Assembly (NCBI GenBank): GCA_013396915.1 | Contig: VWZL01005037.1 | Location: 975,140-1,039,139, forward strand | Direction: 5' to 3' | Length of the DNA: 64,000 bases | From: Stercorarius parasiticus | Taxonomy: Eukaryota > Chordata > Aves > Charadriiformes > Stercorariidae | In this document: in pieces, positions 38,201 to 51,140 of the stretch | Numbering within the stretch: position 1 is the first letter of the stretch | Layout: every line of letters begins with the position of its first letter | Notes under the pieces: generated by a model | The model's input: the letters and a program-made list of their open reading frames with translations, nothing else | What the model was told of the DNA's origin: nothing | The model's database searches: none | Program-made: the position numbers and the translations under genes

Positions 38201-39420
38201 TGAATCCAACCTTATGAGCAGAGGCAGTTTAATTGTCTCAGTGATGGTGACATTAGCAGTACTGATTGGATTTACTTCTGTAGAAAATCCTCTAGCAGCT
38301 GCACTGAGGGAGAATTTCCTTTAATAGCTGACAATATGTCATGTCTCCTGGTCTCCAGTTGTTACAGAGAGGCAACGGTTTACTTTCCTCACTTCAGCAA
38401 AGTATTCTGCTCTAAGAATTAAATATGACATCTAATCAGGCTTTCCAGAGAAGACACTTTTGATCCAGTGCATAAGGCCGGTGAAAGAACATGGAGTCAG
38501 TCACGTGCCACTGAAGTCTCACTATGCCATCAAAATAGCACTTACCTGCTGTTTAATAGTTGCTCTCTGTTGGGAATCAGTCTCACCAGAAGACCTCTTA
38601 AACAGTGTGCACTCTACTTGCCTTTCTGTATCGGTGGTTTCACCAGCTTGCAGGATCACCTGAAAAGAAAAGCTAAAAAAAAGGGGAGTCTATACTAGTT
38701 GCGTTTATGATGTAGAGTCCTCGCACCCTGGTAAGTGGCTGCTGGGACAGTCTTTTCAGACTAGAGCCTCTTAGTCCAAGGTTTCATCACAGAAATGCTA
38801 AAAAGTAACTGAGCTGCACGCTCAACACTGGAGCAATCATTACTTAGACATTAACCACCACGAAGGCTCAGTTCCTACCTGCGTGCTCAAATAAAGCTTG
38901 CTATATTAGGAATTGTGCTACGGGTATTTAAGAGAGACACACTGAGATATACACAGGGATCCACAGTACACCTTACCTGCTTCTAGAAGGCAATCAAAAT
39001 TGCAGCTTCCAAGAAATAATAGTGCCCAAAGGATTTAATCTTTAGTTACGCTTTGGACAGGTGATACAATTTCAAGGGTGAAACTGTTATTTACGAGAAC
39101 CTCTGTCCAAGTGGTAGGTTTACTAAATTCCACAGGTAGAAACAGTACAAGCAAAGTAAGTGTTTGTCGATACAGAGCTTTTGCAAATGTTCTCCAGAGA
39201 AAGGCCTTTGGGTTAGTTTAGTCAGGCAAAGCAGTCAATGGATTTGATGGAAAGTTCCTAACTTCCACATTTTACCATTGTGAAAAAAAAAAAACAATAT
39301 TTGAGGGTAAGACAAAGGTACAAATGAGAGATACAGAAAAGAAGTTTCATTTTTAAAATATTGTAAAAAAAATGTTAATATTTTTTATGTTAATACTGCT
39401 TTGAAAATTACTTTAGGGGG
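35273..39420. other. Unique noncoding DNA
   Basis: No supported gene. The 102-codon reverse frame at 36,980-37,288 starts at GTG, and its first ATG leaves about 71 codons. Neighbouring reverse frames (37,689-37,880 and 37,907-38,110) and forward frames (38,064-38,698) show no domain. A G/T tract lies at 37,544-37,563 and poly-A at 39,283-39,294. Confidence 0.55.
39283..39294. repeat. Short poly-A
   Basis: Run of 12 A. Confidence 0.85.
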
Positions 39421-42035
39421 GGAAAGTGCCCCATGCTTGCTTTCAGGAGTCCTGGATCGTTTGGCTGTGACTATATACTGCAAGTCAGGCACTTTCTAGT
39501 AAATCCCAATCCCAGTATCCCAATAATACAGACAAGTAGACTTGCTGGAGAGCACCATGACTGCTTGCTGGTCTCTATGTCTGCATTCCCTGATGAAGGA
39601 AAACCATGGTATAGTAGGTGGGGAATGGCCTATAACTATGTCTTGTGCCCCTTTGCAGTTAAAACATAGCTGGGGTTGTACATGTGGACCCAGGAGCCTC
39701 TGAGCTCTCTCTGCACTGCTGTTTAGACTGAGCGAATCAAACACTTAGCCACCCTTAAAATTATGTTTGTATATTCATAGCTTTTATATAATCCAAGTGT
39801 GACAAAAGTCACTGAATACACACTTAATGTTGTACAGTATGTTCTGTTTTCTCGTGCTACTCAAAAAAGAGAATTCTCTACAGGTAATTTAGCTATAACT
39901 ATATGGCAAATACACAACATGATAAATGTTCCATTCCTTGTCAAAGGCAAGATATACAGTAGGCTGGTTAAAAATGCCGACCTGTGATCTTTGGAATAAC
40001 AATAATTTTATACAGTTAATAACATTTTCAAAATGCTGAACAAAGAAAACGAGTTAACAAAAAATCTTGTACAGGTTACCTCACATTATTTCATTCTTTT
40101 CATAATTCCATGTCTGTAGCCTATTCAGTGCACCATACTACATTCTCTGAAATGCTTTCCCTGGAATTCAGTCTTAGAGATGTATTGTTTCAATGGCAAT
40201 TAATGTTACATTGTGTGTGGCTTTTTGCTTTTATCATCTGGGTTCCAGTTTTCTAACTGCAGTTTATACAAGTACGGAACTGGGGCTCTTTAAACCGTAC
40301 AAAATAAAAAAATCTGTGATTCTATTTAAGTGGAACGAAGGTTAGAGGGATCTATTTCTGTAACAAGAACAAGTGGAGGATACAGACAATGAAGACTGAC
40401 CTTGCTTATTCAATATGTAGTTAAAGCACAGGGCTGTTGACAAAGAACTAGAGTGTCTTATGGTAAATGCCTCTGTTCTGGGATTGTTTTTTACTGTCAG
40501 TCATTACTTTTCTATTCTCAGATTCAAGGCGCCTTCTGCCTCCAGGCACTTAAGGGAGAATCCTGATGTCCCAGAATCTGTGACCATCATTGACTTCACT
40601 ATCTCACAAAACACAGCTTAAAACATGACATCCATACTTTCTTGTACAGCTTTTGATTCATACTTTAACACAAAGCTTCCTGTTATTTATTGATTCTTAG
40701 GACTTTTGGGGACAGATTCTCAACCTTTCTCCTGCCTGCAGCACCGCTTCAGCAAAATAAAGAATGAAGGAAGTTCTCCTTGTTAAACCATAGGGCACAG
40801 CCCCATTAGAGCTGCGTTTAGCCTCTGAACTGAGCCTGTTTGCAGTGTCATTACCTTCCTTGTGACCAGTGAGGAGATCTGGATGCCTCCAAAGGTCCAT
40901 TCAGATCCAAAGAATGATGCATCAGCACTTGGTGACATCTTCATCTACTCACTGATTTTGGAGGTGCACTGTGGCAAATTGACAACTTAGAAGCCCAAAG
41001 TTTAAGGTCTGCCTACCTATGTCTAGTGTGATGAGGTATGAGGGGAGAAAACATCATAGCATATTAACCGCAAAAGTCTTTGTAGAGCGTTTGCAGTCAG
41101 TACCATTTCAAACAGCCCTGGATGCTTCGTACTCTAAAGTATTTCATCCCCCAGCCAGATTCAGGAGAACATTTTAAAATTTCAATATCCTGGAGCACAA
41201 ATGCAACATTTATCACATGATTGTAATTTGATCCTATCTAAGCTATGTGAAGAGTTTAGCATTTCTTTTCAAAAAATCACAAAACTTTCATGCAAAGTCT
41301 AAAAGTTTCCAATTGAGTTTATTCACTTTTAGTCATATTAAAACCTTGCCAAAAATAGCTTTGTGCATATTGTAGGTACCATGAAATCTAATAAATCTCA
41401 TTGTCATGATATTATAACACTGCTATGAAGACAGAGTGGGAACATCTGTGATTATTAAATTGTGTTATTTTTGAAGGCATTCTGGATAACATTTACGAGT
41501 GTTACAGAACTGCGCCAAATCGAAACACCCTCGAGCTGAAAAATTGATTTCCTTGGAGCTACTGCACGGAAACATGAGGCTATAGCACATTAAATGTTGA
41601 CTTTCATGTATTAGACTGTTTTGCAGGGATTCAGAGGCTTCTGATAATAGCTGATGGTTCCTTATAAATACGTTGAGATTTTTTAAAAGGGAACATTTTA
41701 AATGTGATTCTTCATCTGTATTGTAATCAAAGATTGCTTGTGTCCTCCAAAATAAGGTACTCGAAGAAGAGCATTTCATTGTCAAAACACAAATGAAAAA
41801 AATGTTGTCCCATATATGAAAAAAATGTCAATTTCACATTTTTTGTATTTATGCACAATTCAGACAACATGGATAGTAGTAGGCATTTCAATAGCTTCAG
41901 AATCCATTTGAAATTCATATAAATTGGACAAATACTTTACACTGCTTTTATAGAAGTGATATTTTTTCTGAATAGAGGTGGAATAAAGTATGAGTCTTCA
42001 TACACTCTAAGCAGATGTAAACCCAAGAGTTCAGC
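39421..42035. other. Unique noncoding DNA
   Basis: No supported gene. Overlapping frames on both strands at 39,433-39,744 reflect low stop density. The reverse frames at 40,697-40,900 and 41,465-41,918 have no recognised motif. A duplicated ATGAAAAAAATGT word occurs at about 41,794-41,828. Confidence 0.5.
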
Positions 42036-42037
42036 TC

Positions 42038-42081
42038 AGTTCTGTCTCCAGATCGAGAAGATCCCAGGCCGAGACAGAATT
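42038..42081. other. Inverted repeat, 9-bp perfect arms
   Basis: Arms TTCTGTCTC (42,040-42,048) and GAGACAGAA (42,071-42,079) flank a 22-base loop that itself carries two GATC words. CpG is locally enriched (ATCGAG, GCCGAG, CCCGAG within 60 bases). Too short a stem for a microRNA precursor. Possibly the decayed end of a small DNA element. Confidence 0.4.
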
Positions 42082-45000
42082 AAACTAAGCAGCCCGAGGT
42101 AGTTTTTCAGGCACTGTGCTGTTTTTTCTGATTAAAGCTGAAGGTGAGATTCTTGTACTGTGAGGGAGTCTGATATTTTTAACTGCTAATCCAGTGGGAA
42201 GTCTCCCCCTAAATTTCAGAATTGCAGGTGAAAATAATAGGTTCTGACATTAAAAATATAATTCTGTCTTTGTTTCTTGCCTTGTTCACTAAAAATTACA
42301 TCTGGATAGGAGGGCGTTTTCCAGTCCCATAAGAATTTTTAAAGTCACGGGTTTTCCTGTCTTGTTAGAACAAAAGGTGGGCCTGAATTTTCTATAAATC
42401 AAACATTCAAAAAGCAATTAAAATTACCTCAGTCAAAATAATTTAGATAGTTTGATAGTTTCAGTTCCCTTTTTGTCTTTATGCAATATACTTACATTTA
42501 AAAAAATCAATTGAACTGAGCTATTTCTTATAAATTTTATAAACTTCATAAATTTATTTAACAGAAACAAAGCTTTCAAATAGTTATGATGCTTTATTTT
42601 TCCCCTAAGTAAATTTATTTACACATGTGTAAGGACAGCAAAAAGTTTGATCTTTAAAAAATGCATACTGGACAAAACCATCATAAAGGTATACTGACAG
42701 GCTTGAGTTATTTTTTTCTAATCTTCTAATAAATTGTCAAATGTTCCTTTGCACTGCTATAGAAATGGTGATATCAGAGATGACTACATTTCAACAGAAT
42801 GAGGGAGATGGTGCTGAACATTCAGTCTGAAGAATACTCAGTAGATTAAGACATGCTTTGTGATGAATGTGTTTGTAAAAATGATATTACATTATCTGTG
42901 CTTTTCCCATGTTGTTTTGAGTGCAACCTGATGTTTTTACATAATAAGCTTCTGCAAGGCAATTCCACTCAGCCACTGAAGACACAATTTCTGATAGCAG
43001 AATCACAGAGTTATATTAACAGCCCACAAGGCAAGAAAAGCTCTGCTGTTACTCCATCCATAGTGAGGAAAAATTTCCCGTCTAATACACTGGTGGCTTT
43101 AACGATACTGTTATTAAATCATGCCCTTAAAAATATTCCGAAGTCATGTATCTCCAAAATTATTCTTTAATTAAATCAGGAAAAGGAGAGACATCAGTTA
43201 CCGTTTTCTTTTCCTGCTCCGTCTGGATTCATCCCAAGATAGTATCACATATAGCTGCTGTTCCAATCACATTCTCTAAATGGGTCTTTTTAGAACAACT
43301 TAAACCTAAACATCTGTTCATCAGTTAGTCTGGAGCAGTGCCCTTGACATGTTTTCGCTTTTTTTGTTAAACAAATGCATTGGGGTCACCTGCATGCATT
43401 GCAGAGGCAAGCAGAAGCCTTTGGTTTACTTCTTTCTCATAAGCATTGGCACAAATTGGCAGAGATTTGTGCATATTTTAATGTATAGAGCAAGAACAGT
43501 TTAAGCGTACAACAAAAAACATAACTTCCTCTAAGTTTACAGCATTTCCTCCTGTGAGGCAAGATAGCTATCGTGCCTAGATTCCTTTTGCCTCACTGAA
43601 TTCTGATTTATTTTAGCACGGTAATAAGGCAACGTTCTTGTCTAGAAACACAAACGCATTTTCTAGATTGTGTCTCTGTTGAACTGATACGATTCTTTAA
43701 ATCCCGAGGCAGAAGAGTTTGGCTGTTTATTCCTGAAGTCCCACAGCAGAGAACCATAGAATGTTCTCATTCCAGGATGTTTCTGGGGGATCAAAACTTT
43801 ACTCATTGCATTTAATTAAGAAATACTGCTGACTTTCATCCTGACTTGGGACATCTTTTTTTCTTTCAATACGTGAGCAGAGGACATACAATGTTGCGTG
43901 TAGATGAGTGTAAAGGGCAATAACAGTCACAACACACAGTGGTGAAAAAGGTTGTGTAAGAAATTATAGAGCATGACATAAAACATTGCAAATATTTTCA
44001 ATTCTCCCCCCTTTCTACAAATTTGAAATCTCTTCACAAAATGTGTGCCTGTTCAAGGCCAGAAACAGATTGTGCTGTGAGATAATCTAAAATCCTTTTA
44101 TCGTTTTAAAATCGCTTTAAATAATTTTAAGAATGGCATCTTTGCACCTCTGGAAAAGAATCATTACCAGGTTTCACTGGGGATATTGCACTGAAAATGG
44201 GCATGTTTGATGCAGTGAAGTTATTTTAGATCACATATAGAGGGATTCTTGGGTGTCTTTGTTTATGACTACTTCTTTACCCTGCATAAAAGTAGAACAA
44301 TTACAATTCTGATATTAGGGGACAGGAACTTTAAAACTATGTTTCAATTCAAATTGAAGTAGCAGGTTCCTTCTCCCTAGAAGACTAGTGAGAAACCGTA
44401 TTCAAACCATCACCATTATGTTTTATAGGTTTTTATTGCACTCATTAAGTATGGTGTTAATTTCTGTTCTTCAGGACAGGTACGCGCTGATTAAAATTTG
44501 TGTCACTAAAACACTCCATATTATTATCTACCAGAGAAATTATAGCTTGTGTGTTGGTGATATATTATGATAGATTGTGATGTCAGTCATTTGATCAATA
44601 CTATTCTATTGTCTATTTTTAATACTTACACTCTGCTCAACGTTATTTTCTGAACTAGAGCTCAGAAGTGGATGGTGTTTATGTGGTACTTCATGATTGT
44701 CCTCACGAGAGTTCCTTTTGTGTATTTGGTTATGAAGAGAAGGAATTACATAGTCCCTTAAAGAAGAAAAAAATAGTCCAAATGGAGCACGTTGCTAGAA
44801 AAATAGGTGAAGCTACCTAAGTGCAGATTCCTAAAATAATTCTAATAGCTAACATGAATTTTATTACTGAACGATTCTATGACACCACATCCTGATGTTG
44901 TAAAATATTATCTGTACATTAGCTTTGAAAATACATGGCCCTTTGCAGTGGAGTTTGTACTTAATATAAGAGTTGCTTAAAATGTGTTGTCTAGTAGAAT

Positions 45001-45690
45001 ATCTGTGGGTGGATACATTAATATTCTTAGGATCGAGGTTTCCATGCTAAATATAATATTTTTGAAAATTTTCAATTCTGTGTTAACACTGAAATCAAAA
45101 AAAGGCAGGAGAAAGAGGGGAGGAAGACAGAGAGAAAAAGCCTATGAACCACAAAATGGCAGTTACTCAAAATAATTAGAAAATGCCTGTGGGACATAAC
45201 GATTCAACGACTTTTTTTGTTTAAATTAGGAATTGTACTTCAGTTTCTCAGATCCACATGAGCCACCTCACTGCTGTATATCATATATTCTGGTCCAAGT
45301 GTAGGGCCAGAAAAAGAAGAAAGTCTTTCTTCCATTTATGGCTGATACATTTAAATTCATCTAACTTCACACTTGCATGAACATTTTGCATCAATGTAGG
45401 GGTGTTTTCTACTGAAGATTTCCAAGCAGGGTGTATCCAGTCTTGTCCTCAATAAAGTATAATTCAGCAGTTTATCTAGCAATGGACATTGGTGGTCATA
45501 CGTCTAAAAACTATACAACAAATTCTTAATGACTGCAATTTAAAGTCAGTAGCCAGTGGTGCAAAACGCACAGAAACAAAGAGCTTGGTGGAATGCTCAA
45601 TACCAATTGACAATACCAGCCTACAAGGAAAGTCTGAAAGTGAAAGAGCAGTAAAAATAAGCTGAAAGCTTTTCCACAAGCCTAATTAGG
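42082..45690. other. Unique AT-rich noncoding DNA
   Basis: No supported gene. The 105-codon frame at 42,853-43,170 has no recognised domain. A single GATTCTATGA word occurs at about 44,872, but no CR1 body precedes it. Confidence 0.55.
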
Positions 45691-45719
45691 AGAAAGAAAA
45701 AAAAAAAAAGAAAAAAAAA
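45691..45719. repeat. A-rich tract
   Basis: GAAAG and then runs of 13 and 9 A separated by a G. It has no SINE or LINE body attached on either side that I recognise. Confidence 0.85.
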
Positions 45720-47958
45720 GACAGATGGAGTTCACTTGGCTAATTTTCTACCTGACTGCCTGGATGGAAAACACAGACATACTGACCTTGTCCATCTGTA
45801 TTTCTTAGAAGTTCAAATAGTCAGTCTGCTCTGGTTAACCAAAAAGCCTGGGTTGAATAGTTACTAACTGAACCCTAATCACTCATAAAATGTTTCTTAG
45901 TATTACAAAAAGGTCAGAAATGTTCCTTGCAGGTACGTTCTGCTATTCATCCTGAAAATATCACTTTCCAATATCAGATGGGTGAACAGCTTTAGCTAAA
46001 ATAAGAGTAGAATCTAAATTGTCACCAAAAGCTTACAGTAATTTTTTTTTTCTAATTCCCCCACAAATTTCAAAATAGCTTTGTACCTCATGGACTTGTT
46101 TTTCACTTTCGCACTTCATTTCCTACTTCCGGCCAGGACCAAAGTACAAATATGAACATCTTGAGATCAAAGATGGTCTTTTATATTAGATTACCTCAAG
46201 TAAATTAAGCCCTCAGCTCCTCTTGACTACGACTCTCTAACCTAACTAGAAAAGAGAATTACTGAAAAGATTGTATTTGCAGTTCAGGTTGTTTTTTTTT
46301 TTACTTTATCACATTTGATTAAAATTACTTACTCATTATCAGTATTTAAAACATTTTAAGTTCCTGCATCTTTTAAAAGTACTATTAATGGTTTATGTAA
46401 TGCTAATCAATCCCTCCCCTCCCAGTAAAACAATTTCTGAATTACAGTGGCATTGACAGACTGAGTTGATTAAAGTAACTGGAAATTAATATAGATGCAT
46501 TGGGTGAATGGTGCACCCAAGTTTCCACACAAAGTTCTCTGATGCATTTCCATTTCCATTACACTAAGCATCGTTGCAGCCATCTGGAAATGTCCATTTT
46601 TGATATATTGAGCAAGTTCCTGAAAGTGTTATTTTCTGGAGTTGCTAGTATATCAAGTAGAGCTAAAGGATGGACACACAGCTTCCATTTCACATGAGAC
46701 CAATCGGTTTCCAGAGCTTGATGTGTTGGGTTTTTTTTAACAGATAGTTGCAAGAATAAATTTTCCACTCGAAGTGATTCCTTTCTAATGCCAAAGTAAA
46801 GTTTACAAGCCCCTTGTTAAGTACCTGCAAAGAGTTTTAATGTCATTTGTCAAGAAATCAAGACATCTATCAAGAGTTTGCTTTTGCTTCAGTTTATACA
46901 AGTGACTCTACCTTTAGTCACAGATCAATGATTTATACAACAGGTGCTAAAGGTGTTTTTCTGAATCTCAGGCTGGTTTGGGACTAGCAGCTGGAAGAGG
47001 CAAGTCTTCTTCATTACTGCTCGTTCCTGAGCTCAGCATGAGTGGATGCTCCTGACTTACGAAGAGGAGAGGTACTGCAGACGTGTTGTGACACCTCTGA
47101 GAGTCACCACTTCATGTCTTCAGATGATGGAGCTTAAATTATAAGAGTAATTTATGGTAGGCATAAACCTGTGATATTGTCCTGTAGCAAATATCTACAT
47201 CAGCAATACTCTTAAACTCTGACAGCCTTTGAAAGCATAGGCTTTTCTTTCTCTTTGTTTTAAATAAAAAATTAGGGGGTTATTCTCATTTATTTCAGTC
47301 AAATGGGAAAGAAAAAAATCCAGATCTTGTACCATGAATATCAAGAGACACTCAATCTCAGTAAGTCTCCCTGACTGTCAGTAAGGAAAAAGGAATATTT
47401 CTCATAGTTTGCCTGTTTTCTCTAGCTGTTTGAGTAGTCGTGGCAGTTTTAGTTTCCTCTGCACCTTTCAGTCATGCCAGCAAGGCTGACAGTGTTGGGA
47501 TCATTCTTTTACCACAGGCTCCTCAAATTGCCACTGTTCTTCTCAGTACCCTGAATTGCCCACGCTTGCATGCTGTGCCTTAAATTGTTACATGTCACTT
47601 TGGCAATTCAAGTACTAACCATGTACCTATCACTCTTGCTTTGGAGATTTATTCCTCTGAGCTATTTACATCTTGGATTTATTAAAGGGTTGGGAACAGC
47701 CTGATTCCAGCTGCTACTGCTCACTTTCTCAAATTGTTTATTTTCTCCTATGCTTTCCTGTTTAGGATTCTTGGCCATCTATTGGAGTGAAGGACAGGTC
47801 TATATGTCTTGGCCACCCATGAAGTTATTCCTTGTTTTGCCCTTTGAATAGAATTGATCTGACTTATGTACTGCCATATAAATTTTATAGGAATTTGTTT
47901 CTACTTCTCTCAGAGCAAACCTGTTTTTCTGAGGTTTTTTTATTTGATGCTGCCCAAT

Positions 47959-47960
<2 letters not shown>
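45720..47960. other. Unique noncoding DNA
   Basis: No supported gene. Short T runs lie at 46,040-46,050 and 46,291-46,302, and a GGG-T(8) tract at 46,727-46,738. The frames at 46,500-46,768 overlap on opposite strands and are not gene-like. Confidence 0.55.

Positions 47961-47989
<29 letters not shown>
47961..47989. repeat. (AT)14 microsatellite
   Basis: Fourteen uninterrupted AT units plus one A. Pure arrays of this length are usually length-variable. It creates the YIYIYIYIYI peptide in the 99-codon reverse frame crossing it. Confidence 0.95.
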
Positions 47990-47993
<4 letters not shown>

Positions 47994-50266
47994 CTTCTCT
48001 TAACTTCCAACTGTCACCTTCTCTGTCTTTTTTTATGTGGGCGTTTGCGTAAGTAATTTTTTTGTTAAATTTCACCAATTTGTGCGTGTTCCGTGGCATT
48101 TCAAAAGGAGCTCATGTACTGAAAGAGTAGAAATGTCACCTTTCTCCAAAAGTAAATGACTGTTTCTGTCATTGCTGCTTTATTTGACATTTATGGCATT
48201 CAGCTAGTTAATATTACTGCTAAAGAGTGGAGATTTGGATGGTCATGACCATTTTATACCTTACTGTATCTTAATACAGAAGTGATGAGGTCCACATTGC
48301 CTAAACCTAGGAAATGGACTTCTGAGGAATGTACCGTTCTATCTAATGTTGTGGTCCCAGCTGAGAAAATGTAACTGCTCTGTGTTGAAAAGTGGGTAAC
48401 CTGCTGCGTAGCTGAGACAGGCAATGCCCTAACAGTAAATTCCATCATGCTTAGTGTGTGACCGCATTTATAGATTCTCCCAATTTATCATATATTGTAA
48501 ACCAATATTTACCTTGTCTCTAAGGCAAGACTTCAAAGAAAAAAAATGCAGGGAAACGGAAAGAATATTTTAAAAGATTTAACAGCTTTTATTCTTCTTT
48601 CATTTTTCCCCTTGGTATTTTTAGCCTTATTTCCTTTTGGTCTATCTCTACTTGTGGCAAGCATGACTGATCTGTTTTATTAAAGTCAGTAGGATTGTGC
48701 TCACTAAGGGCAGATGATTTGAACTTGTGTCCTTCCTATCCTTTCTGAGACCATTTGGGGATTCTTACTCCTGAAACGACTGTGTATCATCACAGTTTAC
48801 TCTAATGTAGAAGGAAGGAAACTCATAATGAGCACTGCTGTTAATGCTCATCAGAGTGAACTGTGAGCATCTTTTCATATAGACTTGAATCTGGCTGATG
48901 GCCATTTCTAGAAAACACTTAGAACTTAACTTGCCAACAAGAGGTTTTCTTTTCCTGTTCTTTATCGTGAAATGTATATTTGAATTATTTGGAGGAGAAA
49001 TTAACTTTTAACTTAAAACCATTATGACAAAATGTTTATAAATGTTAAAGCATCACCAGATTTAGTATGCAAATATTTTTCTAAATAATATTACAAGATT
49101 CTTTTGGAGTTGCAAACAAAGACCTCAGAAATACTGCGGTAATGTGGATAACAGTGAGATTTTTAATTCTGCTCACTGAAAAATGAGTGTTGTGCACTTG
49201 CTTTATGTTTTTGCCAGCTCTCCTTCAGGTTTCCCAGTGGTTACAGAACTTGCCGTCTGATTTCAATAATGTTTAACAAAGATCAAAGTCCATCATTGAA
49301 AGTTTCTACAAGTGAAATATAATGGTAAGCAAGACTCACATTATTCCTCTGTGTGAAAAGTTGCTCTGTTTGGCGTTCTGGTGGAATCAGTGCTACCCTG
49401 ATATGTGCAAGTTTAGCTTGAAGTGAAGCAAAATGTAAACTGCCTCTAGTCCAACCAGTAATGAGGGAATATGGAATGCAGACAGACAGAGAAGACAGTT
49501 CTGAACGAAAATGCTCTGAATAGGGAGAATATAGAGTCATTGCAAAGTAATTTCTGGGATGCAAGATGTCTGTAAGAAAACAGACATCATTGGTCCTACT
49601 GCTTACTGACTAACTCTGTCTCTTCCTTTTTTCTCATTAGTGAAAACCATGTTTGCATAAGTCTAGTTATTTGTTTTGGATATAGCTAACTACTCAATGG
49701 ACTTCGTAAGTACATTTCAATCTTTGTAAACAAAACACTTTGAGAGCCCCATTAGATACTCTGTAAAATCCATCTATTAAGTATAAAACCTGAACAACCA
49801 ACACTGATAGAAAGCCACTGTGATCGAGTCAAAGTTATTTTAGTGACTCCTGGAAGATGTCTTAATAGCTATGTCTGTAACTGAGACATGTATATCTAGG
49901 GGTTTGTGCAAAATAAGTGCATTAGAAACGTAGATGCAATGTGTGTGGCTTGGAGCTGTACTAAAAGCCAGTTCTTAGGAACTATAGCTAAATGTACACA
50001 CTGAAGCTTTTTAAAACATTATTTTCTCTTTCTTGGTGAACTGGAAGGATAAAACATTTGACTGTGTAAAAAGAAATTGAATACTTGTCCGGCTCCCATG
50101 AAAATGAATGTGAATTGGTCATCCAAATTCCCCGAGCAACTTTGAAAACATCAAAGCTACTCCTAATTATAAAAACAGTACAGTGGTATCTACAAAGTAT
50201 AACTCTTTGAGTTCTAATAGCACTCGGGGCTAAGTGGAGCAGAACTTCGTTAAGTACAGTACGATT
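47990..50266. other. Unique AT-rich noncoding DNA with one long hairpin
   Basis: No supported gene. Contains the 18-bp-arm inverted repeat at 48,790-48,866, described separately. The 93-codon reverse frame at 49,283-49,564 has no recognised motif. Confidence 0.55.
48790..48866. other. Inverted repeat, 18-bp arms, 41-base loop
   Basis: Left arm TCACAGTTTACTCTAATG (48,790-48,807) and right arm CATCAGAGTGAACTGTGA (48,849-48,866) pair with two mismatches, one of which is G-T in RNA. The loop has a further inverted pair, ATGAGCA and TGCTCAT, partly overlapping the right arm. It may be the decayed termini of a small inverted-repeat transposon or a structured RNA. No family is recognised. Confidence 0.6.
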
Positions 50267-50286
50267 TTTTTTTTTAACAGAAGGAA

Positions 50287-50310
50287 TTTTTATTTTATTT
50301 TATTTTATTT
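50287..50310. repeat. (TTTTA)n microsatellite
   Basis: About four to five TTTTA units, just after a T run at 50,266-50,275. Confidence 0.85.
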
Positions 50311-50794
50311 AAATGTCAGAGGAGAAATAGTTTTGAAGTATGCTGTCATAAATTAGGGCCAGGAACCAGGCAAGTAATGCACTATATATTAATATTTTCA
50401 TTCTAATTCAAACTATAAGAATCATCTGTATAGTGAAGAAAAAGGGAATCCAGCCAAATTCTTTTCATTAAAACCCTGAGTCATGTTGTGTGGCTTAATG
50501 TAGATTTCCTGTTGCTGTTTCTCACTGGTTTCACATACAGTTTTCCTTGACTCATCCGCCAAACTGCTGAAGGCTCTGGAGTCAGTTTTACAGTAAATGC
50601 TATTCAGAGCAATGTCAAGGATTGAATCTCTTGCACTTTCCTTGCATTGCATTAATGGGGGAAAAGAAGTGGTTCATGTTTAGTCTGTTAAAGGGAAAAC
50701 ATTCCACAGACTAATTTCATTAAAATCTGCATCAGTCTGGTGGCCTTTTCCTTCAGTGTATTCTTTAGCTACAAACTGTAAATGCAGTAAAGGC

Positions 50795-51140
50795 TTCCTT
50801 CTTTCTGCCTTTCCCTTTTCTTCATTTCAGCCTTCACTCTTCTCTCTCACAGGGTAGAGTCTGATGAAATGAAGGAAAAACTGTATTTTCTTTTTTCTTA
50901 TACAGAAGGACTCGCATCCAGAGTTTTAGCTGATCTGGGACAATGACAGGAAACTAAAATTAGAGATTAAAAACAGGTAAACAGAAAAGGAGTGTGAAGT
51001 AGGGAAATACAGCAATGAAAAATTAGAATTGAAAATGAGGGTTGATGGAAGACAAGAAAAGACAGGAGAGAATTTAAACGGGAGAGAATAAAGAGATGTG
51101 AAGGAAGGGCAAAATTTGAGGGAAGAAGAGACAAAGAGGT
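50795..51140. other. Pyrimidine tract followed by purine tract
   Basis: The + strand is T/C-rich from about 50,795 to 50,852 and has two splice-acceptor-like ends, TTCATTTCAG (AG at 50,829-50,830) and TCTCTCTCACAG (AG at 50,851-50,852). From about 50,945 to 51,140 it switches to a strongly A/G-rich stretch. After the second AG a frame stays open for about 30 codons to a TGA at 50,944-50,946, which is not remarkable. It may be an unsupported terminal-exon acceptor or just composition. Confidence 0.3.

Noticed and set aside
39441..39456. CAGGAGTCCTGGATC as a tRNA-SINE head remnant
   Set aside because: The word is partly self-complementary and short, and the flanks do not align with the rest of the family.
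44872..44881. GATTCTATGA as a CR1 3' tail
   Set aside because: A single copy of the word with no CR1 body upstream and no tandem ATTCTATG units.
47800..48099. 99-codon reverse frame as a small gene
   Set aside because: It depends on the (AT)14 array, which encodes an alternating Y/I stretch. No other support.
49445..49460. CTCTAGTCCAACCAG as a reverse-strand CR1 3' fragment
   Set aside because: Only about a dozen bases resemble CR1, and the flanks do not continue the match.
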